Positions 1 to 8,109 of a stretch of DNA of 30,406 bases are shown in pieces (within the stretch, counting starts at the first letter, position 1; each line of letters starts with the position of its first letter). The stretch comes from a virus. Both the position numbers and the translations under genes were made by a program. The stretch covers positions 1 to 30,406 of IMG/VR virus record IMGVR_UViG_3300021961_000413. The stretch is one strand, 5' to 3'. The notes below the pieces were generated by a model. That model was not told the origin of the DNA, searched no databases, and was given only the letters and a program-made list of their open reading frames with translations.

Positions 1-1
1 C

Positions 2-1111
2 AATAAGATCTATGGTAACAAACTGTTGACTTACACTGGAACAAACAATGTTGCGACATCACAAGGTACTGAGCAGATCACACACATTGGTTTTAATGGA
101 ACCGCAGGTTCTTTGGATGTTTCTGGAGACAATGATTTCTATTTGACCATCACTCCTAACCAGGATGACATGCAGTGGTCAGAGCAGAAGCAAAAGAACG
201 TAACCTTGGTTACCAAAGCTTTAGTTGGTACAAGCCAGGCGATCCTTGCTGAGGAAGTCGTGAAGAATGTAATGAAAAAGTACATGAACAATGGTCTTCC
301 TTTGACTGCTGTAATGTTGAACAGTGCGAACACTGCTGCTGCAATTGGAGCCACTACTGCAACTGTTGTGCATGGTTCTCCTACTGTTACTTACTCAGGT
401 GTACACAGTCTTGCAGTAGGTAACATGGTTCGTCTTGGTGTGACAGGTTCAGGTGTCACTGCCAATGTACCTGTTTACATTGTAAAGGAAGTAGTGAGCA
501 CCACTGTTGTGACTCTTACCAGTCCTTATGCAGGCCCTACTCAGGTTTCCACTCCTATTCCTAACACTGCGCATGGTCTTGTTACTCCTGGCGCAAACTA
601 TGGTATCCGTTTCACTGGTAAGTTACTTCCTTTCACACTTGATTTCTTCAAGTTCAAGCGTACAAACTTCACTGTTCAGATGAAAGGTTTTGGCGTAACT
701 CCATTGAACAAAACACAAAACAGTACATATGGCAATGGAGACGGACGTCTTGCAGCTGAAGAAGAATCATTCTGCAAAGGTTTCCAAGGTGCTCTGAACC
801 GTATGACAGTACCATTACCAGCTATTACAATTGATTCGAACTATCAGACAACTCTTCCAGCTGTGAACACCACTTATGCTGATCAGTTTGTCAACGCGGC
901 TCAATTGTATGAAACGGTTCAGTTTTCTTTCTATGGTGAGAATTTGCACACAACCACTCCAAGTGTGAAAATGCCTGAGACCATCAAGATCTTCGGTATT
1001 TATAATGGTGCAGGTAACCAGATGACAGCTTTAAATACTGGAGTTGTTACTGCGTTGAATGGCTGGATGGCAACCACACCAAGTGCATTTGCAAACCTTA
1101 CAGGTTTCTAA
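2..1111 (+). CDS. Virion structural protein, probable major capsid protein (C-terminal part)
   Basis: The frame is open from the left edge (first full codon at base 2), so the start lies outside the window; a TTG at 26 is just an internal Leu codon. About 369 residues are visible. The segment from roughly residue 105 to 200 is rich in Val, Thr and Gly and reads as an inserted beta-sandwich, flanked by more typical mixed alpha/beta sequence (for example 'TLDFFKFKRTNFTVQMKGFG' after it). There is no signal peptide or membrane segment. Support for a capsid role is indirect: the gene is followed at once by a very strong terminator, as expected for an abundantly expressed capsid gene, and in crAss-like genomes the capsid gene lies upstream of the ring and muzzle genes found further right. 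I cannot match a diagnostic capsid motif, so another abundant head protein is possible. Confidence 0.5.
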   Translation, partial: NKIYGNKLLTYTGTNNVATSQGTEQITHIGFNGTAGSLDVSGDNDFYLTITPNQDDMQWSEQKQKNVTLVTKALVGTSQAILAEEVVKNVMKKYMNNGLPLTAVMLNSANTAAAIGATTATVVHGSPTVTYSGVHSLAVGNMVRLGVTGSGVTANVPVYIVKEVVSTTVVTLTSPYAGPTQVSTPIPNTAHGLVTPGANYGIRFTGKLLPFTLDFFKFKRTNFTVQMKGFGVTPLNKTQNSTYGNGDGRLAAEEESFCKGFQGALNRMTVPLPAITIDSNYQTTLPAVNTTYADQFVNAAQLYETVQFSFYGENLHTTTPSVKMPETIKIFGIYNGAGNQMTALNTGVVTALNGWMATTPSAFANLTGF

Positions 1112-1146
1112 TTTTTCTTTCTGTTTTTTAGTTATTGGTTGGTTGA

Positions 1147-1175
1147 GGGGGCGGGTGTTTGCCTGCCCCCTTTTT
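1147..1175 (+). terminator. Strong intrinsic (rho-independent) terminator
   Basis: A 9-bp GC-rich stem (1147-1155 with 1162-1170, one G-T wobble) closes a 6-base loop and is followed directly by five T residues (1171-1175). It sits 36 bases after the stop of the probable capsid gene and 32 bases before the next start. It is the only classical terminator seen in the window and should cap the upstream transcript. Confidence 0.9.
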
Positions 1176-1206
1176 CAACATATCACATTCCATAAACAAA
1201 ACATAA

Positions 1207-1800
1207 ATGGCGTTACAGTTAAAATTCACAATATGCCAGACTCCCACTTGTACCAAACTGGAATTCAAGGAAGAGACAGGATTATATGATTTGACTTCCA
1301 ATCCAGGAGGTTATGACCAGGATTTTTCCGTTCCAGCCAATCCGGCAACAAGCGAATTTGAAGAAGCGGTATTACAAATAACCACTCCTTTAAACATGGT
1401 ATACACATTTGATGTATATCCCGCATGGCCCACAGTCTCGACAACTAATTATTATACTATAAACGGTACTGATCTTGGGTTTATTGATAATAAGATAGTA
1501 GACGGTCTTTATGAAGCTGTGTACACTATAACTTCGGATACCGAAGAATATGTTGCCAGCAATTATTTTCTTTTTACTTGCCAGATAGATTGTTGCATAG
1601 ACAAACTTTACGGCAAAGTCACACCTGAAAATTCATGCTGTGACTGCGAAAGCAGCAATTACCTAAAGGCTGCTATGGATGCCGAAGGGTATGTATGTGC
1701 GGCAAAGAACGCCTTGGCGTGCGGTAAATTGAATCTTGTAAAAACATTTATTGCAAAAGCCCAATCAGTTTGTGCTAACCTAAAATGCAAATGCTGCTGA
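1207..1800 (+). CDS. Cys-rich putative virion surface protein
   Basis: 197 residues with no signal peptide or membrane segment. The first ~120 residues look beta-rich ('YTFDVYPAWPTVSTTNYYTI'), while the last ~75 form a Cys-rich tail with clusters C-x3-CC, CCDC and a terminal KCKCC. The start ATG follows an A-rich leader (aaaacataaATG) with no Shine-Dalgarno. The stop (TGA) is one base before the next ATG, so the two genes are probably translationally coupled. The CCDC motif recurs in the next protein, suggesting a shared structural or metal/disulfide role. I do not recognise a named family; head decoration or fibre-base protein is an inference from position between the capsid and fibre-like genes. 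Confidence 0.75.
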   Translation: MALQLKFTICQTPTCTKLEFKEETGLYDLTSNPGGYDQDFSVPANPATSEFEEAVLQITTPLNMVYTFDVYPAWPTVSTTNYYTINGTDLGFIDNKIVDGLYEAVYTITSDTEEYVASNYFLFTCQIDCCIDKLYGKVTPENSCCDCESSNYLKAAMDAEGYVCAAKNALACGKLNLVKTFIAKAQSVCANLKCKCC

Positions 1801-1801
1801 C

Positions 1802-3472
1802 ATGGCGTTAAGATATACAAAAGATGAACTTGAACAAATATCCGTAAGGCTCCAATGCTGCGCAGTTGATGCTGCAAAGGAAGCCTTGACGGCTGAGATG
1901 TTCCTTGATCGCGAAAAGAACAAATGCGCATGGAATAAATTCAAGTTCCTTCAAAGAACTTCAAACATACTGAAGGAATACATTCCCGGGGGATTGTATA
2001 CCTATCAGGAACCTCTTGCCATTGAGAATGAGATAAACCCTATTCTTAATGAAACTTACGAATTTAAAGGCGCGACAATAGTCGACGACATACTGAGTCC
2101 TTATTACGGATTTGCTTTTTCAGTTTATAGTGATCCTGACTCAGGCGATACTTACATATACATTATCTACAAAGGCGAACTTTATGCCCTAGCCAATACA
2201 TTGACATATGCAGCGCCTTATATGCGTTTCATAGAAAGTATTGCTTATGACAGTACAAATGATGTGCTTTTGCTTGGAGCTGGAGGAACTATACAAGAAT
2301 ATAGTCTTGCGCCTTTGTTGTTACCTAATCCTGGAGCCCCTACTGCTACAGGATTTGTATCTTTTCCAAGCAGTAACATTGATGCTGCCTACAACAGGAT
2401 AAACAATACTACTTATTTCATAAATACTTTTCCTTTTGAAGTAAGAAAATATTACAACACAGGGTTTTCATACACAATACCTGTTTCAGGAACTCCTTCA
2501 CACGTAGCTGTAAACTCACTTAGTGGAGAAATATGGGTAGTATGCGGAACGGATATAAACATAATAAATCCTTTTACCGATACTGTAACAACAGTAGTGG
2601 ATTTATTTGTTGGATTAGGAGCTTCACTGATAAACAAAATAACATTCAGTGCCCAGTTGAATATGTTCATTGTACCATGGTTTGACGGTATATTTACATA
2701 TAGGACAGCTTTGCTAAACGCAGATGGTACTGTTTACAATACAGACATATACCAAGATGCCAACAATATATATCAAGGCATATACTACCAACAACTTCAA
2801 AAATACATAATAGGCGGAGATTATCAGACTACTGTTCTTCCTGATAATTATGGCTTTGGTACGGAACTTGTCCGTACAATACTCAATGATACCAAATATG
2901 ACAAAGTCATAATATGTACTGACGATTGTGTACCTAATCCTTTTGATCCTGGTTCCCCCATTTGTTCTTCTACTCCTTTCCGTATAACGATATTATCGGC
3001 TGAAAAAGAAGAAGTACCTTTATGCCTTAATGATGCGGATATTACAGGATTGCTTGAAACAGCCCAGCATTATTGCTGTGATTGTTGCCCTAATCCGGTA
3101 GTATCAATAGCAAACCAGTATGACAATCCTTTCGCTCCTGAGCCTTTGGTTGTTCCAGGAGAATTAAAAAAGATATATTACGGATACACCGAAGATGCGG
3201 AAATTGCAAAAAACAATCCACAATCTGTATTATTGATGGCTAATGTAAACAGGTACAATTATCAAGGTGTTTATAATCCTTACAATCCTGCGCCTGCATA
3301 CATAGTTTTTGCATTACCTGTTTCAATGGGCATACCTTCAGGATTCCTAAACCATGTGACTTCAGGAATAGTCACAATGGTACCTACCATGGTATTGTAT
3401 TCAGGTGTTCCTTACCGTTTATACGTATCCACTGCTTTACAACCTACTAACATTAGTTTAGAAGTATACTGA
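1802..3472 (+). CDS. Putative virion fibre/receptor protein with propeller-like middle
   Basis: 556 residues. Residues 1-60 are helical and charged with a CC pair near residue 19. About 90-360 contain repeating beta units of the type seen in YVTN/NHL-like propellers (for example '[20 protein letters not shown]' and later '[20 protein letters not shown]'). A Cys-rich segment follows (C372, C376, then CC425-426 and CC428-429), and the last ~110 residues form another beta domain. The Cys clusters resemble those in the gene just upstream. Start and stop are spaced by one base from both neighbours, so it belongs to the same translation unit. A propeller on a phage surface protein would fit receptor or glycan binding, but this is inferred from repeat texture, not from a recognised family. 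Confidence 0.7.
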   Translation: MALRYTKDELEQISVRLQCCAVDAAKEALTAEMFLDREKNKCAWNKFKFLQRTSNILKEYIPGGLYTYQEPLAIENEINPILNETYEFKGATIVDDILSPYYGFAFSVYSDPDSGDTYIYIIYKGELYALANTLTYAAPYMRFIESIAYDSTNDVLLLGAGGTIQEYSLAPLLLPNPGAPTATGFVSFPSSNIDAAYNRINNTTYFINTFPFEVRKYYNTGFSYTIPVSGTPSHVAVNSLSGEIWVVCGTDINIINPFTDTVTTVVDLFVGLGASLINKITFSAQLNMFIVPWFDGIFTYRTALLNADGTVYNTDIYQDANNIYQGIYYQQLQKYIIGGDYQTTVLPDNYGFGTELVRTILNDTKYDKVIICTDDCVPNPFDPGSPICSSTPFRITILSAEKEEVPLCLNDADITGLLETAQHYCCDCCPNPVVSIANQYDNPFAPEPLVVPGELKKIYYGYTEDAEIAKNNPQSVLLMANVNRYNYQGVYNPYNPAPAYIVFALPVSMGIPSGFLNHVTSGIVTMVPTMVLYSGVPYRLYVSTALQPTNISLEVY

Positions 3473-3473
3473 C

Positions 3474-3911
3474 ATGGCTGATTGCAATTGCACAGGAAAC
3501 TGTAGCTGTGAGAATGGATGTTCTCCTACAAGTCTTCCATACATACAAGGTCCGCAAGGCGTACCAGGGCAAGATGGACTTGATGGTCCACAGGGACCAA
3601 TTGGATTAACAGGTCTTCAAGGTCTTACTGGCCCTGAAGGACCAGAGGGACCAGAAGGACCAGAAGGTCCTCCTGGAGAACAGGGTCCTCCTGGAGAACA
3701 GGGTCTTACAGGGCCTACTGGAGCTAATGGTCCTAAAGGAGACCAAGGAGACATAGGACCAATAGGTCTTACAGGACCTCAAGGTGTACCAGGACCTGCA
3801 GGTGAAGGCGCGGAATGGTTATTCTCTTTGTTAATGTCAGGTGTAGCGTATGATCTTTTCAATATACAATACCAAAACAGGGAATTCGATGAATTTGATA
3901 GTTTTAATTAA
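3474..3911 (+). CDS. Collagen-like (Gly-X-Y) virion protein
   Basis: 145 residues. The N-terminus is very Cys-rich (five Cys in the first 16 residues). Residues 26-112 are 29 uninterrupted Gly-X-Y triplets, including a run of GPE and two GPPGEQ units. The final 33 residues are non-repetitive and acidic. Collagen-like triplets in phage proteins form trimeric rod-like stalks in fibres and head decorations. The Cys-rich start could cross-link the trimer or dock onto the neighbouring Cys-rich proteins. With no sizeable C-terminal passenger, this looks like a short stalk or adaptor, not a full receptor-binding protein. Confidence 0.85.
   Translation: MADCNCTGNCSCENGCSPTSLPYIQGPQGVPGQDGLDGPQGPIGLTGLQGLTGPEGPEGPEGPEGPPGEQGPPGEQGLTGPTGANGPKGDQGDIGPIGLTGPQGVPGPAGEGAEWLFSLLMSGVAYDLFNIQYQNREFDEFDSFN
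3630..3701 (+). repeat. Tandem repeats encoding collagen triplets
   Basis: Four near-identical 9-base units (ggccctgaa, ggaccagag, ggaccagaa, ggaccagaa) at 3630-3665 are followed by two exact copies of an 18-base unit (ggtcctcctggagaacag) at 3666-3683 and 3684-3701. They encode GPE and GPPGEQ triplets. Exact tandem units in frame would let the stalk lengthen or shorten by slippage without a frameshift. Confidence 0.9.
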
Positions 3912-3930
3912 TTAATAAAACTTTACAATA

Positions 3931-4209
3931 ATGGCTATAATAGAAACAAATGGAGGATCAGGTTATTACAATATAGGTACTGTTACTGGACCTGTTACTT
4001 TATTTACCACACCTGCGGATATCAATGGCAGTACCAATGCAATATTCATAGTCTATCTTACATGGTATGGAGGTACATATGAATCTACTTTGGAAAAACA
4101 ACAACGTATAATGGTAGGCCCAAGCACACCTGTCAGGATAGTTGATGATATATCAGGAGGTGGTAACAGATCAGTTACTTGGCATTATACCGGAATGGTA
4201 ATACAATAA
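3931..4209 (+). CDS. Small beta-rich protein between collagen-like genes
   Basis: 92 residues, no Cys, no signal peptide; Gly/Thr/Val-rich with alternating polar and hydrophobic residues throughout ('TVTGPVTLFTTPADI', 'IFIVYLTWYGGTY'), as expected for a compact beta-sandwich. It starts 19 bases after the collagen-like gene behind the A/T-rich leader ttacaataATG. Its position between two collagen-containing proteins suggests a fibre tip, trimeriser or accessory domain, but I recognise no family. Confidence 0.65.
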   Translation: MAIIETNGGSGYYNIGTVTGPVTLFTTPADINGSTNAIFIVYLTWYGGTYESTLEKQQRIMVGPSTPVRIVDDISGGGNRSVTWHYTGMVIQ

Positions 4210-4228
4210 TCTATAAACAAGACAATCG

Positions 4229-5899
4229 ATGGGGTGTAAAAACTGCAATCCTACAAGCATACCTTCACAAAAAGGTCTACAAGGACCGCAAGGACCACAA
4301 GGGGAGCAAGGAGAACAAGGAGATCCTGGAATATGTCCACCTTGTCCTGAAGAACTTTTCATAGGTAAGACATTGTATGTTTCCAAATTAGGAGACGATG
4401 CAACTGCGGTTCCTTATGACATAGCGAACCATTATCTTACAATTACTGCTGCTAAAAATGATGCACTACCTGGAGACACTGTTGTTGTTTTTCCAGGTGA
4501 TTACCCTGAGCACAGTCTTTTTAAGAATGGAGTGCGTTATCATTTTATGAATGGGGCACGCATATTATTAAGCGATTTTAACCCTGCTTTTGATGTTACA
4601 GGTTTTATTGTAAATGATTTTCGTGTTACGGGTGATTTAGAAATTGTATTGTCTGGTAATGCAAACTGTGCTTTAACTATCATAGGGTTAACCCCAGGAA
4701 CTTCTGCATTTTTTGAATGTAAAAGTCTTATTAATAATACGAGTAATCTGGGAAAACTCATATCTATAGCAAATAATCAACCTAATGGAAGCATTACTAT
4801 AATAGTAAAAGAAGATATCATAGCAAGATTACTTGGAATAGAAATTTTGTATATTAATCCTACTTCTCATCTTATAATAAATGCAAACAGACTTATACAT
4901 AAAGGCACTAGTGAGGGATTTAATTTGAATTCATCCCTTATCAGAATAACAGGTGGTGATGCTCCAGCTGGATCAATAACTATAAATGCAAATGAAATAC
5001 GTTCAGAAGGAGTTGGAGGATGTAATCCTATCCTAGTATCAGGTTATGGAGGAAGTATAATCATAAGGTGTCCAAGACTTGTAAATAATTTTACAGGATA
5101 TCCTACTGCAAATATCTTTGTTATAAACCGGGTACCGTATTTCAAGTTTGAAGGTAACATGTATTCAAACCAGGAAGGGTCTCTTGCTGCAGGTGTATGG
5201 ACAAGTGTTGATCAATATCAAACCAAATTATCAAATTACTGGCCTAACAATTTTGAAATAAAAGGTGATATATACGTAGACCAGAATTACGCAATGTACA
5301 TAAATAACGGTCCTGCACGTTTAAAATACAGTGGAAACATTTATGGAAATAACTCAGGTGATGCTGGATTGACAATAGGATTGTGGCCTGATCCTATTCC
5401 TAATTCAGTCCCTTCAGCTATAGTAGTAAAATCTCTTATCTATATAGGAAGACAAAATGACTTTGATTGTGTGACCTGTCCTAATACGTTTGGATCAGAA
5501 ATGGTTTCTTACACATGGTTGAAAGACGCTACGTTAAATCAATTTGCAGAAGGGGCTTCCTGTATATACAAATATCAAGGATATCTTGCAGCTCCTGGAG
5601 GTCCTTATTACAATACCGGTGTTTTGTATGAAGCAACCCAATATCTTGAACTTGACAATGTAAGAATGTATGTTCCTATTTCAGAAGGTGCGTACTGCAT
5701 AGAAGGCGAAACTCCTGGAGTACCTCCTCCTGATCTTGTAGGATATGGTCCTGGAATAGTTCATATATTGGATAATAGCGTACAAATAAACGCATGTGCC
5801 GCTAATATGCCAGTATCACCTGCTATTACAGAAGAAGGAGAACCAGTGTTAATAAACTCTAATTTAATCGGTGATAATAATACATTCATGCCTTACTAA
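4229..5899 (+). CDS. Collagen-stalk plus beta-helix fibre/spike protein
   Basis: 556 residues. A short Cys-containing start (C3, C6) leads into six Gly-X-Y triplets (residues 16-33) and a second CxxC-like pair (C36, C39). The rest is long, with repeated short beta-strand turns rich in Asn, Gly and Ile. The entry segment around residues 48-110 ('TVVVFPGDYPEH', then 'NGVRYHFMNGARI') is typical of pectin-lyase-fold right-handed beta-helix proteins. This combination fits a trimeric fibre or tailspike that binds, and possibly cleaves, a surface polysaccharide. I cannot identify catalytic residues, so enzymatic activity is open. The N-terminal Cys/collagen design matches the gene at 3474, suggesting both attach to the same virion site. 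Confidence 0.75.
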   Translation: MGCKNCNPTSIPSQKGLQGPQGPQGEQGEQGDPGICPPCPEELFIGKTLYVSKLGDDATAVPYDIANHYLTITAAKNDALPGDTVVVFPGDYPEHSLFKNGVRYHFMNGARILLSDFNPAFDVTGFIVNDFRVTGDLEIVLSGNANCALTIIGLTPGTSAFFECKSLINNTSNLGKLISIANNQPNGSITIIVKEDIIARLLGIEILYINPTSHLIINANRLIHKGTSEGFNLNSSLIRITGGDAPAGSITINANEIRSEGVGGCNPILVSGYGGSIIIRCPRLVNNFTGYPTANIFVINRVPYFKFEGNMYSNQEGSLAAGVWTSVDQYQTKLSNYWPNNFEIKGDIYVDQNYAMYINNGPARLKYSGNIYGNNSGDAGLTIGLWPDPIPNSVPSAIVVKSLIYIGRQNDFDCVTCPNTFGSEMVSYTWLKDATLNQFAEGASCIYKYQGYLAAPGGPYYNTGVLYEATQYLELDNVRMYVPISEGAYCIEGETPGVPPPDLVGYGPGIVHILDNSVQINACAANMPVSPAITEEGEPVLINSNLIGDNNTFMPY

Positions 5900-5915
5900 T
5901 TTATAACACATATTG

Positions 5916-6212
5916 ATGAACATAGACTCTACAGCGCTTACCATAATAATAAACATGACGGGATGGGTCGTAGTGGGGTATCTTGCAAAGGCTTACTTTG
6001 ATGACATCAAAATGGTGAAAATCAAAAGCCATGAGATAGACACCAAGTACCAACAGATCCTCCTTGAACAAAGATTGCAGGCACAAAAGATCGAATTCAT
6101 TGAAAGAGCCATTGAAGACATTGACAACAGTGTGCACGAGATCAAAGAGATGCTTGAAAAGAACAACAACATATTGATAAGTGAACTAAAGGAACAACTA
6201 AGAAACAGATAA
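5916..6212 (+). CDS. Single-pass membrane protein with coiled coil
   Basis: 98 residues if started at the ATG at 5916; a TTG at 5913 immediately precedes it in frame but is less likely. Residues about 8-26 form one hydrophobic segment ('ALTIIINMTGWVVVGYLA'), followed by a long charged heptad-rich helix to the end. This layout (N-terminal membrane anchor plus coiled coil) resembles inner-membrane spanins (Rz type) or XhlA-like lysis accessories. The stop overlaps the next start (TAATG). A spanin role is uncertain because a better spanin candidate lies at 8090; it may instead anchor or chaperone the secreted proteins that follow. Confidence 0.75.
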   Translation: MNIDSTALTIIINMTGWVVVGYLAKAYFDDIKMVKIKSHEIDTKYQQILLEQRLQAQKIEFIERAIEDIDNSVHEIKEMLEKNNNILISELKEQLRNR

Positions 6213-7060
6213 TGAGAAAAACCTTATTGGTCATATTATTATTGTTTTACACCGCTCTTGCTTTTCCACAATGTCCAGGACCTGTGATAGGTGTTGCTGT
6301 TGCAATACCTGCAGGTTCATTTAGTTGTGTGCAACAGTCTTTTCCATCTCCCATAGGATTGAATTCCGAAGGTACTGGGGTAACCATGTGTTTCAGTTAT
6401 TACAATATAGGTCCCATAAACCTGAATTACCTTTTAGTAAACGGACTTTGCGGACCTTTTCCATTGTATAACACATTGTCATTCACTATTTATGATTCGG
6501 CGTGTACCGCATTGACAATCGCAGGCTCCATACTTCCGACATCCGTCAATGCGACAATATCCTCCCTTACACCCGGTGCATTCTATACGATATGTTACAC
6601 ATGGGTTCCTAACTGTCCACAGTATTCAGCATGCCCTTTGATATACACAAGCGCATTGCCTGTGGAACTTTTGGATTTCAAGGTAACCGCAGGTAAGGAA
6701 TCAAACAGGATTGAATGGACAACTGCTTCACAAAGTGAGGTGGATTCATTCATAGTGGAAAAATCCTGGGCCATGGATTCATGGGCGCACGTAGGAACAA
6801 TTCAAGGCGCGGGTAACAACAATATCTTGACACGATATGCGGTTGAAGACACTGATCTTTCAAATGGCGTATTGTACTACAGATTGTCCGAAAAACTTTA
6901 TTCAGGACAAATCAACATACTGGACATTGTTTCCTTGAAAAGGAGCATGGTACCAAAAGAAGAAAAAACCTATGACATGCTTGGCCGAACAATCGGTAGG
7001 GATTTCAGAGGTGTAAGAATAATAACAAATGGAACGGATAACAAGATTATTGTGGAATGA
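6212..7060 (+). CDS. Secreted protein with T9SS-type C-terminal tail
   Basis: 282 residues. An N-terminal Sec signal peptide (basic MRK, then a Leu-rich core, likely cleaved near residue 20) precedes a Cys-containing beta domain (to ~150). Residues about 151-250 begin with 'ALPVELLDFKV' and continue with IEWTTASQ, FIVEKS, GAGNN and YYRLSE. This is the domain commonly found next to T9SS sorting signals in Bacteroidota secreted proteins. The last ~30 residues ('YDMLGRTIG...RGVRIITNG...NKIIVE') resemble the C-terminal half of a type A T9SS sorting domain; the usual PNP-containing first half seems missing. Such cargo passes the outer membrane through T9SS and is anchored on the surface or released. 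In a phage late operon this is unusual. Its stop overlaps the next start (ATGA). Confidence 0.8.
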   Translation: MRKTLLVILLLFYTALAFPQCPGPVIGVAVAIPAGSFSCVQQSFPSPIGLNSEGTGVTMCFSYYNIGPINLNYLLVNGLCGPFPLYNTLSFTIYDSACTALTIAGSILPTSVNATISSLTPGAFYTICYTWVPNCPQYSACPLIYTSALPVELLDFKVTAGKESNRIEWTTASQSEVDSFIVEKSWAMDSWAHVGTIQGAGNNNILTRYAVEDTDLSNGVLYYRLSEKLYSGQINILDIVSLKRSMVPKEEKTYDMLGRTIGRDFRGVRIITNGTDNKIIVE

Positions 7061-7581
7061 GGTGTTTACTTCTGTTTATCGCATTGTTCCCTATGCTTTG
7101 CTATGGGCAGCAACATGTTCCTTATATAAAGGGTGAGTACGGTTATGATTTCAATGTTGATAAACCTGTTCAGGGAATTACTGCGGAATATACTTATCTG
7201 AAGGACATAGCCACGCGTTACAACGCAAGGTTGTTCGGCTATACCGTAGGAGTGGCGTATGACAAATACGGCTGGGGTGTGCCATTCTATTATACTGTGA
7301 AGGTAAGTGAATGGAACGAGTTGGCCAGGATAGGAATCATAGCTAATGACTGGATAATTGATTTTGGAGACAAACGTGTGAAGTTTGATCCTGAAAGTAT
7401 AAGGTTGCATGGATCATACGGGTTTGACAATATATTTACAAGAAGAAGGACTGATGGACGTTTATGGTCCATAGAAGGATATGTGCGGTACGGAAAAAAC
7501 GGATTTGAAGCGGGTGCCAGGTTGGGACTCGGGTTTGTGTTTGACAAATACCACACTAGGATATGGTACAACAATTATTAA
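7057..7581 (+). CDS. Secreted beta-rich protein, possibly outer-membrane
   Basis: 174 residues. A clear signal peptide (hydrophobic residues 3-14, probable cleavage after 'MLCYG') is followed by a Tyr/Gly/Phe-rich sequence with alternating strands ('WSIEGYVRYG', 'GFEAGARLGLGFVF') ending in aromatic residues. This pattern suits a small outer-membrane barrel or a periplasmic beta protein. It overlaps the upstream T9SS-type gene by 4 bases and the downstream lipoprotein gene by 19, so the three are probably made together. Possible roles are receptor masking, superinfection exclusion or outer-membrane disruption at lysis; none can be chosen from sequence alone. Confidence 0.75.
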   Translation: MRCLLLFIALFPMLCYGQQHVPYIKGEYGYDFNVDKPVQGITAEYTYLKDIATRYNARLFGYTVGVAYDKYGWGVPFYYTVKVSEWNELARIGIIANDWIIDFGDKRVKFDPESIRLHGSYGFDNIFTRRRTDGRLWSIEGYVRYGKNGFEAGARLGLGFVFDKYHTRIWYNNY

Positions 7582-7856
7582 GGATATGGTTGGCTCTTGT
7601 AATAATATTCGCCATTTCATGCGCTTCACTGCATCAAGAGACACAAACCAAATATCAAAAGAAGCAGTTAAAAAGATTCAGCAAACATAAAAGATATTTC
7701 AAACCACACGCCGGACGCAAACCACATGTGCGTAGAGGCGTGTCGATTTACAAACAAGGACACTACTGGCATCCTGCCGTAGGCAAAAGCGCCAAGAAAA
7801 GAATAAGGTTCAATCCTTGGTTGAAGAAAATAGGAGAAGGTGAGATAGACTATTAA
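7563..7856 (+). CDS. Small basic lipoprotein
   Basis: 97 residues. A hydrophobic N-terminus (residues 5-19) ends at Cys20 in a plausible lipobox (FAISC), although position -3 is Ala and not the more usual Leu. The mature part is strongly basic (many Lys, Arg and His) with an HYWHP motif. It starts inside the previous gene, overlapping it by 19 bases. A small lipoprotein next to a holin could be an outer-membrane spanin partner of the coiled-coil protein at 5916, but the gene at 8090 looks like a complete one-piece spanin. Its basic mature region could bind lipopolysaccharide or peptidoglycan; this is inference. Confidence 0.7.
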   Translation: MVQQLLRIWLALVIIFAISCASLHQETQTKYQKKQLKRFSKHKRYFKPHAGRKPHVRRGVSIYKQGHYWHPAVGKSAKKRIRFNPWLKKIGEGEIDY

Positions 7857-7869
7857 TACATCATATACA

Positions 7870-8109
7870 ATGGCGAAAAACATGAATATCCTAAAGACAA
7901 AGTATTACACAGAGAAGACATCTCCCCTGGCTACTGCATTGGGTGACCTTGCTCTTCTGCTGATTCCTGCAGTCCAGTTGCTGGTTGCAGAAGCCCCTGG
8001 ACTCACCGAGGCTCAACAATATTGGACGCAAGGCGTCTGCACTTTGCTTTTGATCACTGCAAAGTTTCTTTTGAAATTATGGAAAGACAATGAAGAAGTT
8101 TCTGCTTAA
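7870..8109 (+). CDS. Putative holin, two membrane segments
   Basis: 79 residues with two hydrophobic segments, about 20-40 ('ATALGDLALLLIPAVQLLVA') and 53-70 ('TQGVCTLLLITAKFLLKLW'), joined by a short polar turn, with charged ends. Size, topology and position fit a class II-type holin, which forms holes in the inner membrane to start lysis. Its last 20 bases overlap the start of the spanin-like gene, as is common in lysis cassettes. No free endolysin gene is adjacent in this window. Confidence 0.75.
   Translation: MAKNMNILKTKYYTEKTSPLATALGDLALLLIPAVQLLVAEAPGLTEAQQYWTQGVCTLLLITAKFLLKLWKDNEEVSA

Noticed and set aside
1059-1289. Plus-strand ORF of 76 codons
   Set aside because: It runs through the end of the capsid-type gene, the terminator and the start of the next gene in another frame; its sequence has no protein-like pattern.
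3355-3400. Imperfect inverted repeat (accatgtgac / gtcacaatggt) and ACCATGGT palindrome
   Set aside because: It has a bulge, lies inside coding sequence, lacks a T-run and is near no gene boundary; likely chance.
4179-4364. Plus-strand ORF of 61 codons overlapping two genes
   Set aside because: It is a shadow of the collagen repeat (GGACCACAAGG-type DNA gives Lys/Asp/His repeats in this frame).
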